Origin: a virus
Length of the DNA: 33,006 nt
Reading direction: 5' to 3' (one strand)
Virus record (IMG/VR): IMGVR_UViG_3300006071_000052
Location: 1-33,006 of that record
Shown: positions 9,994 to 19,462 of the stretch, piece by piece
How positions within the stretch are numbered: the first letter of the stretch is position 1
Layout of the letters: each line of letters opens with the position of its first letter
Notes under the pieces: generated by a model
Told to the model about the DNA's origin: nothing
Seen by the model: only the letters and a program-made list of their open reading frames with translations
Databases searched by the model: none
Made by a program: the position numbers and the translations under genes

Positions 9994-12900
9994 ATGAATA
10001 GTAAAATAGAGTTAATAGTTCTTGGAACAAGTGGTAGTACAGCAAATGGTATTATTGATTTATATAGTGATGAACCAATTGAATTAAGTATATCTTGTGC
10101 TGATATATCTGATATTACACAAAGAAAGACTCCATTTACTAAATCTTTTATTGTACCTGGTACATCCAACAATAACGTCCTATTCAACTACATATTTGAG
10201 ATTGGTGAACAATCAGCATTCAATCCAGCTAAAAAAACACCTTGTCAATTAACTGTTGATAGTATTCCAGTAGTAACTGGTAATCTTCAATTAACAGGGA
10301 TTCAAAATGATGACCAAAAAAATATAAGTTATCAAGTAACTATTTTTGGTGATACTGAAGACTTGGTAGATGCAGTAGGTGCAAATTTAATAAGTGATTT
10401 AAATTATACCGATTTAAATCACGTATGGAATTTAACTAATATAATGAATAGTTGGACTGGTACTTCACAACCCTATTTTTATCCACTTATTGATTATGGT
10501 TATGATTTGAATTTATATGATATGCAACACACAGGTGTTGGTATTCAACAATTATATCCAGCTATTCAAGCAAAGCAAGTTTGGGATAGAATATTTAAAT
10601 CAGCTGGTTATACTTATTCAAGTACATTTTTAAATAGCACATATTTTAAGAATTTATATTTACCATTTAATGGAAATACTGATGGACAATTAACACCATC
10701 ATATATTAATAATTTTAAATTTAATGCTGTTACAACTGGTACAACAACTATAAGTTATCCTTTAACTGAACCACAAGGTTTTTTTGGATTTAAAGAAGTT
10801 TACGATTTAACTAATTATAATATTAATGTTAATTTTAATAGTACTTCAATAAATAATGGTTTCGATAATGGAAATAATTATAATACTTCAACATTTAAAT
10901 ATACCGTACCTAGTAATAGTATTCAACAATTTAATGTTAAATTAATTTATAATTTCACACATTCTGGTAGTACAACTATTAATAATACTAATGGTGTAGT
11001 GTATACAGTCTTTCAAAGAAGTGGATGGCCAGGATATCAATTCGCCTTCCCAGGTCAAAAACTACCAAATCCACTTCCATTAAATCAAACTCTTGAGCTT
11101 GATTTTACATCTCCAATTTTAAATGGAAATATTGGAACTCCTTATGAACCAGCACAATCTGGTGAGACTTTTTGGGTAACATTTTCAACAGCTGGTAAGG
11201 TTAATTTTCAAGATAATAGTGCTAACTATTATTTGAGAATGAATATACTAAGTGGTGGTACAATTTCTGGTGTAACAAATTATACTAGTTTTTATAACAC
11301 ACCACCAAATTCTTTAGTACCAAATACACTTTTACCAATACAAAGTATGGTACCTCAAAATGTCAAACAAATTGATTATTTGAATAGTATCATAACTATG
11401 CATAATTTATATATTGTTAGTGACCCTAATAATATAAAAAATTTATTAATTGAACCTAGAGATACATTTTATTCAACTGGTGCAACAAAAAATTGGTCTA
11501 GTAAATTAGATTTAACTACACCAATACAAACTAGTTTATTATCTGAACAACAAAGTAAACGTATTATATTTAGTTATACACCAGATAATGACTACTTCAA
11601 TAGTGATTATACTAATAATACAAAGCATATATTTGGTGATGAATATGTAACTATTAATAATGATTTTGTTAAAGACGACCAAAATATAAATGTAATATTT
11701 AGTCCAACACCTAGTTCACCAGTATTTGATTCTATACCTCAATTTTTACCTACATCAAGCGGTAATACTGGTGTATTTGTAAATGATTTTATTATACCTA
11801 AAATTGGTAAGATAAGTTCTAATAATCAATTTGGTAGTACTAATTTTAATATTAGAATTCTTCAAAAGAACCCAAGTAATACACTTTCATTAGCAAGTAA
11901 TGAATATTGGAATGTTACTGGTTATACATCTGTTGGTAATTTGACATCTCAAACATTTACAACATATCCATATTTAGGTATGCTTGACCATCCATTTAGT
12001 AGTACAACTGATATTGCATTTGGACAAGTAGCTTATGAGTATTATTCTTTACCAAGTATTACAAGTAACAATCTTGTAAATGCTTATTATACCAATTATT
12101 TAAATCAAATAATTGACCCAAATGGTAAAATTATTACTGCTAATTTTTACTTAACTCCAGCAGATATTCAGAACTTCAAGTTCTCAGATAATATATTTGT
12201 TGATGGACTTGGTAGTGATGGAATGGGTGAATACTTTATAGTTAATAGTATTACATATACACCAACAGCAAATCAAACAAGTGTTGTTGAATTGATTAAA
12301 GTACCTAATGAACAAGTAAGTATTACAAATAATTCAATAGCAACTAAGGGAAATAAAATACTTCAATCAGTAACTCTTGGTGGTGCTAGTACACTTTCAA
12401 CTCAAGTAATTGGTGTTGGTCCTAATGTAAGTATTGGTCAAGCAAGTAATGGAACAGTAGCTATGGGTAGTAATCTAATAGTTAATGGTAGTTCTAAATC
12501 TACTCTAATGATGGGTAGTAATTCTTCAGTAGGTGCTGGTTCTAGTAATTTAATTGCTTTAGGTAATAATAATTCAATAGGTGCTGCATTAAATAATGGT
12601 AGTGTTATAGGTAATAATATTACAGTTGGTGCAACCAATAATAATATTTATAATTTTGGTGATTATAATGTCTATAATGATTCAGTAACTAACACAGCTG
12701 TATTTGGTAATAATAACCAAGTTACATCAGCTGCAACAAATTCTTTTATTATAGGTAGCAATATTACAGCTACTACATCTGCTACAACTTATGTAAATAA
12801 TTTAGTAGTTTCAACTGGAAGTAGTGTTAATTATATTCCAATTAATACTATACTTACTGGAGCTACACTTTGGTCAAGTACAGGAAGTACATCAGGTACA

Positions 12901-13881
12901 TTTCAAAATAATGGTCAAGGTAACATAGCTAGTGGAGCATTTTCATTATCATTTGGACAAGGTAGTATAGCAAGTGGACAAGGTAGTTTTGCTGGTGGAG
13001 ATTCAACAGCAAGTGGTCCATATTCAACAGCACTTGGTGATTCTTGTGTTGCAAGCGGATATGGTAGTGTTGCTATGGGTGAAACAAGTAGTGCAACTAC
13101 AGGTATTGCAATTGGATATAAAAATCTAACCACAGGTACTTGGGGAATAACTATGGGTCAAGGTAATAAGGCTACAGGTTATTATACTATAGCTATGGGA
13201 CAAGGTAGTGAAGCAACTGGTGATTATAGTGTAGCTATTGGAACTGGTGTATCAGGTCATTCTGGTAGTACTATTGTAATTGGAACTAATAGTGTAGCTA
13301 CTAAATATAGTTCAATTAGTATTGGTAATACCAATCAAGTATTTGGACAATCAGCAATAGCAATACAAAATGATAATACAGCTGGTGGTGATTATTCCTT
13401 TGCAAGTGGATATGGAGTAAGTGCAACAAGATATGGTGAATTTAAGAGGTCAACTGACCCTATTACATTTAATAGTTATGGTAGTGTTCAAGCATTTTCA
13501 TATACAACAAATGCAACACCAACTGAAGCCTTTTTAGATAATGGAGTTGCTAATCAAAGATTTACAATACTAGATGGTACAGGAGTTAGAGTTGCAATAA
13601 CAGCAGTAGCTATTGTTGCATCAAATTTCCCATATACTGCTGTAACTGCAACAAAAGAATGGTCAGGAACAGTATTGGTAAAGAATAATGGTGGTACGGT
13701 AAGTATTATTGGTAGTCCTAGTTTAACATCAGCATTTGGTGAAGCAGCATTATCAACTGCAAGTATTTCGGTATCAGCTGATAATACAAATCGAAGTCTT
13801 AAGATAAGTGTAACTGGAGTAGCTGGAACAAATATACTATGGAATATACTTCTTAATTATATTGAGTCTAGTAGTTCTTAA
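9994..13881 (+). CDS. Large baseplate/tail-tip protein with C-terminal adhesin-like repeats
   Basis: A 1295-residue virion protein. Residues 1 to about 150 (ISCADISDITQRKTPFTKSF, then IVPGTSNNNVLFNYIF) match a pattern I associate with a baseplate or tail-tip protein of Bacteroidota phages. A large beta-rich middle follows. Residues about 809-1146 carry YadA-like head repeats (IALGNNNSIG, SFAGGDSTASG, SVAMGETSSA, GIAIGYK). The last 145 residues form a non-repetitive C-terminal domain suited to a fibre tip. It starts 3 bases after the preceding gene. With the giant fibre it is the second protein here carrying the same repeat class, so the particle may display two adhesin-type appendages. Confidence 0.7.
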   Translation: MNSKIELIVLGTSGSTANGIIDLYSDEPIELSISCADISDITQRKTPFTKSFIVPGTSNNNVLFNYIFEIGEQSAFNPAKKTPCQLTVDSIPVVTGNLQLTGIQNDDQKNISYQVTIFGDTEDLVDAVGANLISDLNYTDLNHVWNLTNIMNSWTGTSQPYFYPLIDYGYDLNLYDMQHTGVGIQQLYPAIQAKQVWDRIFKSAGYTYSSTFLNSTYFKNLYLPFNGNTDGQLTPSYINNFKFNAVTTGTTTISYPLTEPQGFFGFKEVYDLTNYNINVNFNSTSINNGFDNGNNYNTSTFKYTVPSNSIQQFNVKLIYNFTHSGSTTINNTNGVVYTVFQRSGWPGYQFAFPGQKLPNPLPLNQTLELDFTSPILNGNIGTPYEPAQSGETFWVTFSTAGKVNFQDNSANYYLRMNILSGGTISGVTNYTSFYNTPPNSLVPNTLLPIQSMVPQNVKQIDYLNSIITMHNLYIVSDPNNIKNLLIEPRDTFYSTGATKNWSSKLDLTTPIQTSLLSEQQSKRIIFSYTPDNDYFNSDYTNNTKHIFGDEYVTINNDFVKDDQNINVIFSPTPSSPVFDSIPQFLPTSSGNTGVFVNDFIIPKIGKISSNNQFGSTNFNIRILQKNPSNTLSLASNEYWNVTGYTSVGNLTSQTFTTYPYLGMLDHPFSSTTDIAFGQVAYEYYSLPSITSNNLVNAYYTNYLNQIIDPNGKIITANFYLTPADIQNFKFSDNIFVDGLGSDGMGEYFIVNSITYTPTANQTSVVELIKVPNEQVSITNNSIATKGNKILQSVTLGGASTLSTQVIGVGPNVSIGQASNGTVAMGSNLIVNGSSKSTLMMGSNSSVGAGSSNLIALGNNNSIGAALNNGSVIGNNITVGATNNNIYNFGDYNVYNDSVTNTAVFGNNNQVTSAATNSFIIGSNITATTSATTYVNNLVVSTGSSVNYIPINTILTGATLWSSTGSTSGTFQNNGQGNIASGAFSLSFGQGSIASGQGSFAGGDSTASGPYSTALGDSCVASGYGSVAMGETSSATTGIAIGYKNLTTGTWGITMGQGNKATGYYTIAMGQGSEATGDYSVAIGTGVSGHSGSTIVIGTNSVATKYSSISIGNTNQVFGQSAIAIQNDNTAGGDYSFASGYGVSATRYGEFKRSTDPITFNSYGSVQAFSYTTNATPTEAFLDNGVANQRFTILDGTGVRVAITAVAIVASNFPYTAVTATKEWSGTVLVKNNGGTVSIIGSPSLTSAFGEAALSTASISVSADNTNRSLKISVTGVAGTNILWNILLNYIESSSS

Positions 13882-13909
13882 TAAATAATAAAGTATAGTA
13901 TTTAATATT

Positions 13910-14221
13910 ATGGAAATCCAATATTATATAACAAATCAAAGATTACAAGATTTTTGTATTGAAGTTAAGGAAGATTTAAAAAAGAGACTTAAGAGTGCTG
14001 GTCACGTAAAAACTGGTCATTTATTAAATTCAATTAGCATTAATTATAAACAAACTAATATTGGTTTTGAATTAGATTTTGGTGGTCTAGATTATTTAAA
14101 GTATCTTGAAAGGGGTTCTTTTCTGGAAAAATTTATACTTGATACTAATATTAAATTTAAATCGATACTATCAGATAGTATAAAAAAAGACATAATTAAT
14201 TCAATTAAATCATCAATATAA
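13910..14221 (+). CDS. Putative HK97-gp10-like tail completion/head-tail joining protein
   Basis: A 103-residue protein. The segment LKSAGHVKTGHLLNSISI (residues about 27-44) followed by YLKYLERGSF (about 63-72) follows the HK97 gp10 pattern, in which a 'GxxKTGxLxxSI' segment precedes a 'YxxxxExG' segment. Such proteins act at the head-tail junction or end of the tail tube. The stop overlaps the tape-measure start by one base (TAATG), implying translational coupling. The assignment is by motif pattern only. Confidence 0.5.
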   Translation: MEIQYYITNQRLQDFCIEVKEDLKKRLKSAGHVKTGHLLNSISINYKQTNIGFELDFGGLDYLKYLERGSFLEKFILDTNIKFKSILSDSIKKDIINSIKSSI

Positions 14222-16083
14222 TGGCACAAGATTTTGAAATAAATGGTAAAATAAATATAGAAACTGGTGACGCTGAGACAAAAATACCTAATGTCAAAAA
14301 GGAAATTAGGGAATTATCTCAAGTTGCTAGGGAGGGTGGTGATGCTCTTGGTGGAATGGGTTCTGCTCTTGGTGAGACTGGAGAGGCTCTTAAATTGGCA
14401 TATGGTGCATCAAAATTGCTTAAGGGTGGCATTCTTGAATTGGGTGAAGCTATTCTTGCAAATCCAATATTTTTATTAGCTGGTGCTGTAGCAGCAGTTG
14501 TTGTTGCTTTTAATGAATTATCAAAAGAAAATAAAGAATTAAATAAATCAGTTGAGGATGGAAATAAATCTCTTGAAAAGTTTTCAGATGATATTGAGGA
14601 AATAAAAAATAAAGCTATTGAAAGTGCTGAAGAATTGGCAGTACTTAATGGTACTATGTCAGAATTTACAGCTGCTAGTAATAAGGGAGATAGAGAAAGA
14701 ATTAAAAGTAAGCAAGAATTAACAAAAAAATATTCAGAAGAAGTTGATAAACAAAATGAAATAATTCAAAAGGCTACTGAAGGGTTTTATTTTTCAGATG
14801 ATGACCAAGAAAAAGTTAAAGAAGCTAATTCTAATTTAATTAAATTAAGACAAGAATTAAATGAAGGTCTTCAATCTCTTGATGAGAAGTCTAATAATGA
14901 AGCTAAAATTGCTAAGAAAAAAGAGGATGATGAAGAAGCTAAAAAGGAAAAAGAAAAGCACGATAAAGAATTAAGAAATTATCAAGAATTTCTTAAAAAG
15001 AAACTTGGTATTATTGAAAAGAATGATGAGGCTACAATACTTAGAACTAAAAAAGATACTAAGGAAGAATTAGAGGCACAAGAAAAGAAATTAGATGATA
15101 ATAGTAATTTTTACAAACAATACGGTAAAGCACTTGATATGTCTCAAGATGAAATAAATGCTATTATTAATGAAAATAATGCTAAAAAAGAACAACTCGA
15201 AGTAGCTTATCAAGATAAATTAAAGAAATTACAAGACGAACAAGATAAAGAAACTGAAACTTATTATAAAAAGGTTGCTGAAGATGCAAGAAAAGCACAA
15301 GATGAACTACTTCAACAAAAGATAGATGCTGATGAAAAAGAAGTTAAGGCTGATGAAAAAACTAAGGATGATAGTTTTGATAGACTTCAAAAATATGTTG
15401 ATGCTGAAATACAATTAGAAAACGATAAATATGCTAAATTAGTAGCTATGGGTAAGGCAGATGAGGCTGCTAAACAAGCTCACGAAGATACTCTTACCAG
15501 TATTCAAGATAAGGCTACTAAAGATAGACAAAAGATAATGGATGTAGAATTTAAGGCTGCTACAGACTTAGTTAATGGTCTTGGTAGTCTTGGTGATATA
15601 TTATCAAGTAATTCAGCTGAATCAGCTAAAATACAAAAAGGTATTGCTCTTGCTCAAATTGGAGTTGATACTGCTAAAGCTATTAGTGGTTTAGTTGCAG
15701 CAGCTAATGAAAATCCATTAAATGGACCATCATTTGGTGCTGCTGGTATTGCTCAATATGCTGCTGGTATTACTAGTATTTTAACTAACGTAGCTAAGGC
15801 TAAACAATTATTGAATACTCCTACTTCAACTCCTACAGCTTCAAGTTTTAGTCCAGCAACTATGCCTAGTACTCAATCAGTAAGTAATAAAATGTTTATG
15901 GCACCTCAATTACAACAAATTGGTAATCAAGCTAACATTCAAGCTAATACTAATGCTTCAGCTACATTTAAAGGTACAAGTTCTTCAAGTCAACCAATTA
16001 AGGCTTATGTAGTATCTTCAGATTTAACTAAACAACAAAATGCAGATGCTACTCTTAGCAGAAGAGCTAGCTTTGGTAATTAA
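14221..16083 (+). CDS. Tail tape measure protein
   Basis: A 620-residue protein that would set tail length and sit inside the tube. A hydrophobic segment at about 78-98 (ILANPIFLLAGAVAAVVVAF) is followed by a long charged, Lys/Glu/Asp-rich coiled coil at about 100-450. A second hydrophobic, Ala/Gly-rich zone lies at about 475-535. This architecture and its place next to the frameshifting chaperone gene support the call. At the usual 1.5 angstrom per residue the tail would be roughly 90 nm (inference). No peptidoglycan-hydrolase domain is visible in it. It is coupled by TAATG to the preceding gene. Confidence 0.88.
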   Translation: MAQDFEINGKINIETGDAETKIPNVKKEIRELSQVAREGGDALGGMGSALGETGEALKLAYGASKLLKGGILELGEAILANPIFLLAGAVAAVVVAFNELSKENKELNKSVEDGNKSLEKFSDDIEEIKNKAIESAEELAVLNGTMSEFTAASNKGDRERIKSKQELTKKYSEEVDKQNEIIQKATEGFYFSDDDQEKVKEANSNLIKLRQELNEGLQSLDEKSNNEAKIAKKKEDDEEAKKEKEKHDKELRNYQEFLKKKLGIIEKNDEATILRTKKDTKEELEAQEKKLDDNSNFYKQYGKALDMSQDEINAIINENNAKKEQLEVAYQDKLKKLQDEQDKETETYYKKVAEDARKAQDELLQQKIDADEKEVKADEKTKDDSFDRLQKYVDAEIQLENDKYAKLVAMGKADEAAKQAHEDTLTSIQDKATKDRQKIMDVEFKAATDLVNGLGSLGDILSSNSAESAKIQKGIALAQIGVDTAKAISGLVAAANENPLNGPSFGAAGIAQYAAGITSILTNVAKAKQLLNTPTSTPTASSFSPATMPSTQSVSNKMFMAPQLQQIGNQANIQANTNASATFKGTSSSSQPIKAYVVSSDLTKQQNADATLSRRASFGN

Positions 16084-16084
16084 T

Positions 16085-16115
16085 ATTTACAATAAAAGAA
16101 TATAAACGATATTTA
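16085..16115 (+). promoter_or_regulatory. Candidate phage promoter or leader element
   Basis: ATTTACAATAAAA at 16085-16097 is followed after exactly 10 bases by GATATTTA at 16108-16115. The same pair with the same spacing occurs at 20177-20207. Both precede an ATG within 5-6 bases. Shorter GATATTTA or GTATTTA matches lie upstream of several other virion genes. It differs from the host-type TAnnTTTG box, so recognition by a phage sigma factor is possible but unproven. Confidence 0.4.
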
Positions 16116-16121
16116 ACATAT

Positions 16122-16766
16122 ATGAAATTAAATTATAAAATACCTAAAAATTGGTCAGATATAACTCTAGGTCAATATATTGCACTTAAAACTCTTAATG
16201 ATAATAAGTTAAAAATTAGTCAAGAAGAGTTTTTATTTAATTATATTAGTATTTTATTGAGAATATATTTAAAGGATGTCAGAGAATTTCCTATTAATAA
16301 AATACAACATATTGTTAGAGAATTACAACCATTTCAAGATATTCAATTAACAATAACACCTCAAAGAATATTTGAATATGAAGATAGATTCTTTGTAGCA
16401 GAATTTAGCTTTGAGAATGCCACTTTTGGTCAATATATTGATTTAAATATGTATAAAGACTTAAGTGATGATTATTGGGAATATGCACATAAAATAGCAA
16501 GTTCTTTTATTAGAGAAGCCTATCCAAAAAATAAGGCATTATTAAAGGCTAAAAGACTTCTTGGTTATAAACCAAAATTATCAGATTTTTTAATTGAAAA
16601 GTATGATTCAATTAAGGCAAATGCTAATGCTGAAATATATAAGAGTGAAATGGGAATGGATTTAATTTATACAGCTCTTAGTTTTTTTTTGATTTGGAAA
16701 GAAAAATCAAAGACAACTATGCTGGATTATTCCAAGAAACAAGAACAGGAGATGATAACAACTTAA
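16122..16766 (+). CDS. Tail assembly chaperone, zero-frame product (gpG-like)
   Basis: A 214-residue soluble protein (starts MKLNYKIPKNWSDITLGQY) next to the tape measure gene, in the position and size range of lambda gpG. Members of this functional class coat the tape measure during tail assembly. The family is recognised by context, a 'W.dIT.gQ' N-terminus and the downstream frameshift arrangement rather than by catalytic motifs. Near its end the codons TTT-TTG at 16686-16691 preceded by T form a canonical slippery heptamer, and an open -1 frame continues for 79 codons. Most ribosomes should stop at 16766. Confidence 0.78.
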   Translation: MKLNYKIPKNWSDITLGQYIALKTLNDNKLKISQEEFLFNYISILLRIYLKDVREFPINKIQHIVRELQPFQDIQLTITPQRIFEYEDRFFVAEFSFENATFGQYIDLNMYKDLSDDYWEYAHKIASSFIREAYPKNKALLKAKRLLGYKPKLSDFLIEKYDSIKANANAEIYKSEMGMDLIYTALSFFLIWKEKSKTTMLDYSKKQEQEMITT

Positions 16767-16930
16767 ATAGATTTCAAGAATTTGCTAAAAAATGGAATTG
16801 GTATTCAGTTCTTTTAGATTTAGCAAATGGAGATATAAGAATACTTGATGAAATTGCAGAACTTAATTTTTATGTTGTTTTCAATCATCTAAGTTATGAA
16901 AAAGAAAAGAATGATTTAAATAAAAGATAA
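16122..16930 (+). CDS. Tail assembly chaperone, -1 frameshift fusion (gpGT-like), 269 aa predicted
   Basis: Reading the first 190 codons in frame and slipping back one base at T-TTT-TTG (16685-16691) continues at GAT (16691-16693). The -1 frame then runs to TAA at 16928-16930, adding 79 residues (includes NRFQEFAKKWNWYSVLLDLA). The -1 frame has a TAG at 16679-16681, three bases before usable T-run sequence, so a slip is possible only in a short window that contains the heptamer. The downstream part has no ATG start of its own, only a TTG at 16694. In lambda the equivalent T domain contacts the tape measure or tube. Fusion is inferred, not measured. Confidence 0.78.
16685..16691 (+). promoter_or_regulatory. 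-1 ribosomal frameshift slippery heptamer T-TTT-TTG
   Basis: The run of nine T at 16682-16690 followed by G gives X-XXY-YYZ in the zero frame, with codons TTT and TTG. Slippage by one base re-pairs both tRNAs on TTT-TTT. It lies just inside the only stretch where both frames are open. I did not find a strong GC-rich stimulatory hairpin directly downstream, so stimulation may be weak or come from another feature. Confidence 0.78.
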
Positions 16931-16932
16931 TT

Positions 16933-17607
16933 ATGGAAAAGAAACTACCAGTATATAAATTAGAAGTATCAGAATGTGGTGATGGAACTTGCCCTACTGA
17001 AACTAATTTTATTAGTCTTGTTGAAACACCAGCTATTGAAGAAAACTTTATTGCTTTCTCAGCTAATTCAACTAAAAAACCCTATCAATTTAAAATTGAA
17101 AACTCTGCTAAACGTATGCTTGTTGGTCCGCTTATGATAGCTGACCTTCCAATTTATCGTAGAAATCCAGATACTGGAGAAGAATACTACGTCACTTTTG
17201 ATGCTCAAGCTATTGAAAATTGTGTAAAGAACTTCTCTAAAAAAGCCTATAATAACAATATAAATCTAGAACACGATGCTCCAGTTGATAATGCTTATTT
17301 ACTTGAATCTTGGATTGTAACTGACCCAAATAATGATAAAAGCAAAGCCTACGGTTTTAAAAATATAACTAAGGGTTCTTGGTTTGGTACTGTATATGTA
17401 CCTAATGAAGAATTATGGTCAGAATATGTAAAGACAGGTAAAGTTAAGGGATTTAGTGTTGAAGGAACATACGCACAATCTACTCAACCAATAGAGTATT
17501 TTACATCTCAAGCAACATTAAGTAAAGAAAAAGAACCTAATTTAACTAAAGAAGAAGAAGAGATTCTTGATTATTTAGTTAACTTATTGGGAATTAATGA
17601 AAAATAA
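16933..17607 (+). CDS. Prohead maturation protease, XkdF-like
   Basis: A 224-residue serine-protease-like protein expected to cleave scaffold or capsid during head maturation. It resembles the XkdF family: VGPLMIADLPIYRRNPDTGE at about 64-83, NLEHD at 111-115, ESWIVTD at 125-131, W150 and KGFSVEG at 172-178. H114 and S175 are the candidate catalytic pair. It starts 2 bases after the frameshift product and lies directly upstream of the scaffold and capsid genes, the usual place for a head protease. Residues 1-50 (contains ETNFISLVETPAIEENFIAF) probably form a short N-terminal arm. Confidence 0.85.
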   Translation: MEKKLPVYKLEVSECGDGTCPTETNFISLVETPAIEENFIAFSANSTKKPYQFKIENSAKRMLVGPLMIADLPIYRRNPDTGEEYYVTFDAQAIENCVKNFSKKAYNNNINLEHDAPVDNAYLLESWIVTDPNNDKSKAYGFKNITKGSWFGTVYVPNEELWSEYVKTGKVKGFSVEGTYAQSTQPIEYFTSQATLSKEKEPNLTKEEEEILDYLVNLLGINEK

Positions 17608-17667
17608 ATTAAAAAATTCGTCTAATGACGATATTTAACCATAACGTAAAATTTTAAAATAATTAAA

Positions 17668-18417
17668 ATGATGAAAAAAGAAAAAACAATCAAACAACTT
17701 TTCGCAGAAATTTTAGCTCTTACTAAAAAAGAAGCTTTCTTTGATGCTAAGTTAAGTGATGGTTCAATCGTCAGAACAGATGATGAAGCAATTAAACAAG
17801 GAAGTAAGTTAACGCTTATCTCTGAGGATGGTGTTGTAAGTCCAGTTGCTGATGGTGACTATACACTTGAAGATGGTACTAAGATTACCGTTAAGTCTGG
17901 TGTTGTTGAAGCTATTGTTGCTGCTGAAGCTACAACATCTGAAGATGCAAGTGTTGCTGATGCAACAACTGTTAATCCTACAGTAGATGCTCCAGCTGTT
18001 ATGGCTGATACAACTGCACCAACCGAAGCACCAGCTGAGACATCAGCACCAGCAGAAGGTGATTTAGCTCAATTACTTGAAATTCTAAAGAATTTAACTG
18101 ATAGAGTTGCTTCATTAGAAGAAGAAATTAAAGGTACAAAAATGTCAGTTGAAAAGATGGCTGCTGCACCTGCTGCAAAGGCATTTAATTCTAATTCTGG
18201 TAATAAGGAAACTATTGGTGATTATTTAGCTAAATATAAGGCTGAACATCAAGCTAAACAAAAGGCAAATCTTGAAAGAGTAACTAAGTTTAAGTCTGAA
18301 GTTGTTAAACCAGATGCTCAAAAATTCTCAGCAACACCTAAAAATGTAACTGAAAAACCTAATAATAAAAACTTATTTGATTTTGGATTCGGTAAGAGTT
18401 CAATTTCTAATGGATAA
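17668..18417 (+). CDS. Capsid scaffolding protein (putative)
   Basis: A 249-residue protein between the protease and major capsid genes. The first 90 residues form a small beta-rich domain (DYTLEDGTKITVKSGVVEAI). A low-complexity Ala/Thr/Pro/Glu linker follows, then a predicted coiled coil at about 130-165 (LLEILKNLTDRVASLEEEI) and a Lys-rich C-terminus. That composition and position fit a scaffold cleaved by the adjacent protease. An alternative start lies one codon later at 17671. The leader contains GATATTTA at 17630-17637 and a small CGTC-TAAT-GACG hairpin at about 17619-17630. Confidence 0.72.
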   Translation: MMKKEKTIKQLFAEILALTKKEAFFDAKLSDGSIVRTDDEAIKQGSKLTLISEDGVVSPVADGDYTLEDGTKITVKSGVVEAIVAAEATTSEDASVADATTVNPTVDAPAVMADTTAPTEAPAETSAPAEGDLAQLLEILKNLTDRVASLEEEIKGTKMSVEKMAAAPAAKAFNSNSGNKETIGDYLAKYKAEHQAKQKANLERVTKFKSEVVKPDAQKFSATPKNVTEKPNNKNLFDFGFGKSSISNG

Positions 18418-18448
18418 TATAAAATTTAAATAAAAAAACTAAAAAACT

Positions 18449-19462
18449 ATGGCATTAAATTTAGCCGCATTAACAAGTTACGTTGACCAATTGAGTCAAC
18501 CACTTATCAGTAAAGCTGTGCTTGAAGCACAAACTGCAAAGTATATCGACATCTTCCAAGGTGTAAAGTATGCTGACGCTATTAACATCTTGGATATTAA
18601 TCCATATGTAGTACAAGCTAACAACCAAGCAAACCAAGGTTTCCAAGATTCAGGTACAACTGTATTGACTCAAGTAAACGTAGTAGCTTGTCCTTTGAAA
18701 ATCCAAAACTCTTTCGTATTGGAAGGTATTGGTGGATTGGAACAAGTATGGTATGGTATGCTTATGAAAGCTGGTAGTTATCAAGAAAGTGCACCTGCAT
18801 TTGAAGAAGCTTTTATGGCACAATTGATGAAGTATACTTCACAAGCAACTGACTACACTCTTTGGTTAGGTTCTTATAACCCTGCAACAGCTGGTTGGAA
18901 CGGTAACGCTCACACAGGTGATACTGCTGGTACTTCTGGTTACCTAGGTGGTTGTCAAGGTATCCTTTATAACTTATTTAACGTACCTTCAAACTCTGGT
19001 GCTACTTATGTAACTTATTCTGGTGCTCCAACTGTTGGAACTATCTATAACATCATCGATTCTATTGTTGGTGCATTACCTTCAAATATGCTTATGTTGC
19101 CTAATATCTCTATTTGGTGTAATCCAATTTATGTTGATATGTACAAGAGAGCATTAATTAATAACAACAACTTCCATTACTTTACTCAAGGTTCTGAAGC
19201 TACTTCAGATTTGAACATCCAAATCCCAGGTCGTTCTAATATCCATTTGAGAGGAACCCCAGGTCTTGCTGGTGCTTCTGGTAACGGTTACCAAGGTTTC
19301 ATCTGTTCAAACGATGATAATTTGGTTATGGCAACTGACTTGTTGAATGACTATGAGAAAACAACTATTTGGTTCTCTAATGACTTCGACCAATTAAGAG
19401 CTACAACTAAATTTAAAGTTGGTGGTGCAGTTAAATTCCCTTCTCAAGTAGTAGTATACTAA
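18449..19462 (+). CDS. Major capsid protein
   Basis: A 337-residue protein placed after protease and scaffold, consistent with an HK97-fold shell protein (fold inferred). No single motif proves it. Its codon choice differs visibly from its neighbours: AAC, ATC, TTC, GAC and TTG are frequent, with few ATA codons, as expected of the most highly expressed phage gene. The ATG follows an A-rich leader without Shine-Dalgarno sequence. A strong hairpin terminator follows 26 bases after the stop. Confidence 0.85.
   Translation: MALNLAALTSYVDQLSQPLISKAVLEAQTAKYIDIFQGVKYADAINILDINPYVVQANNQANQGFQDSGTTVLTQVNVVACPLKIQNSFVLEGIGGLEQVWYGMLMKAGSYQESAPAFEEAFMAQLMKYTSQATDYTLWLGSYNPATAGWNGNAHTGDTAGTSGYLGGCQGILYNLFNVPSNSGATYVTYSGAPTVGTIYNIIDSIVGALPSNMLMLPNISIWCNPIYVDMYKRALINNNNFHYFTQGSEATSDLNIQIPGRSNIHLRGTPGLAGASGNGYQGFICSNDDNLVMATDLLNDYEKTTIWFSNDFDQLRATTKFKVGGAVKFPSQVVVY

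Noticed and set aside
9909-10187. Minus-strand 92-residue reading frame
   Set aside because: It is antisense to the junction of two clear virion genes and has no leader.
16694-16930. Independent small gene starting at a TTG
   Set aside because: No A-rich leader or ATG, the frame opens only just upstream, and a perfect -1 slippery site precedes it; a frameshift extension explains it better.
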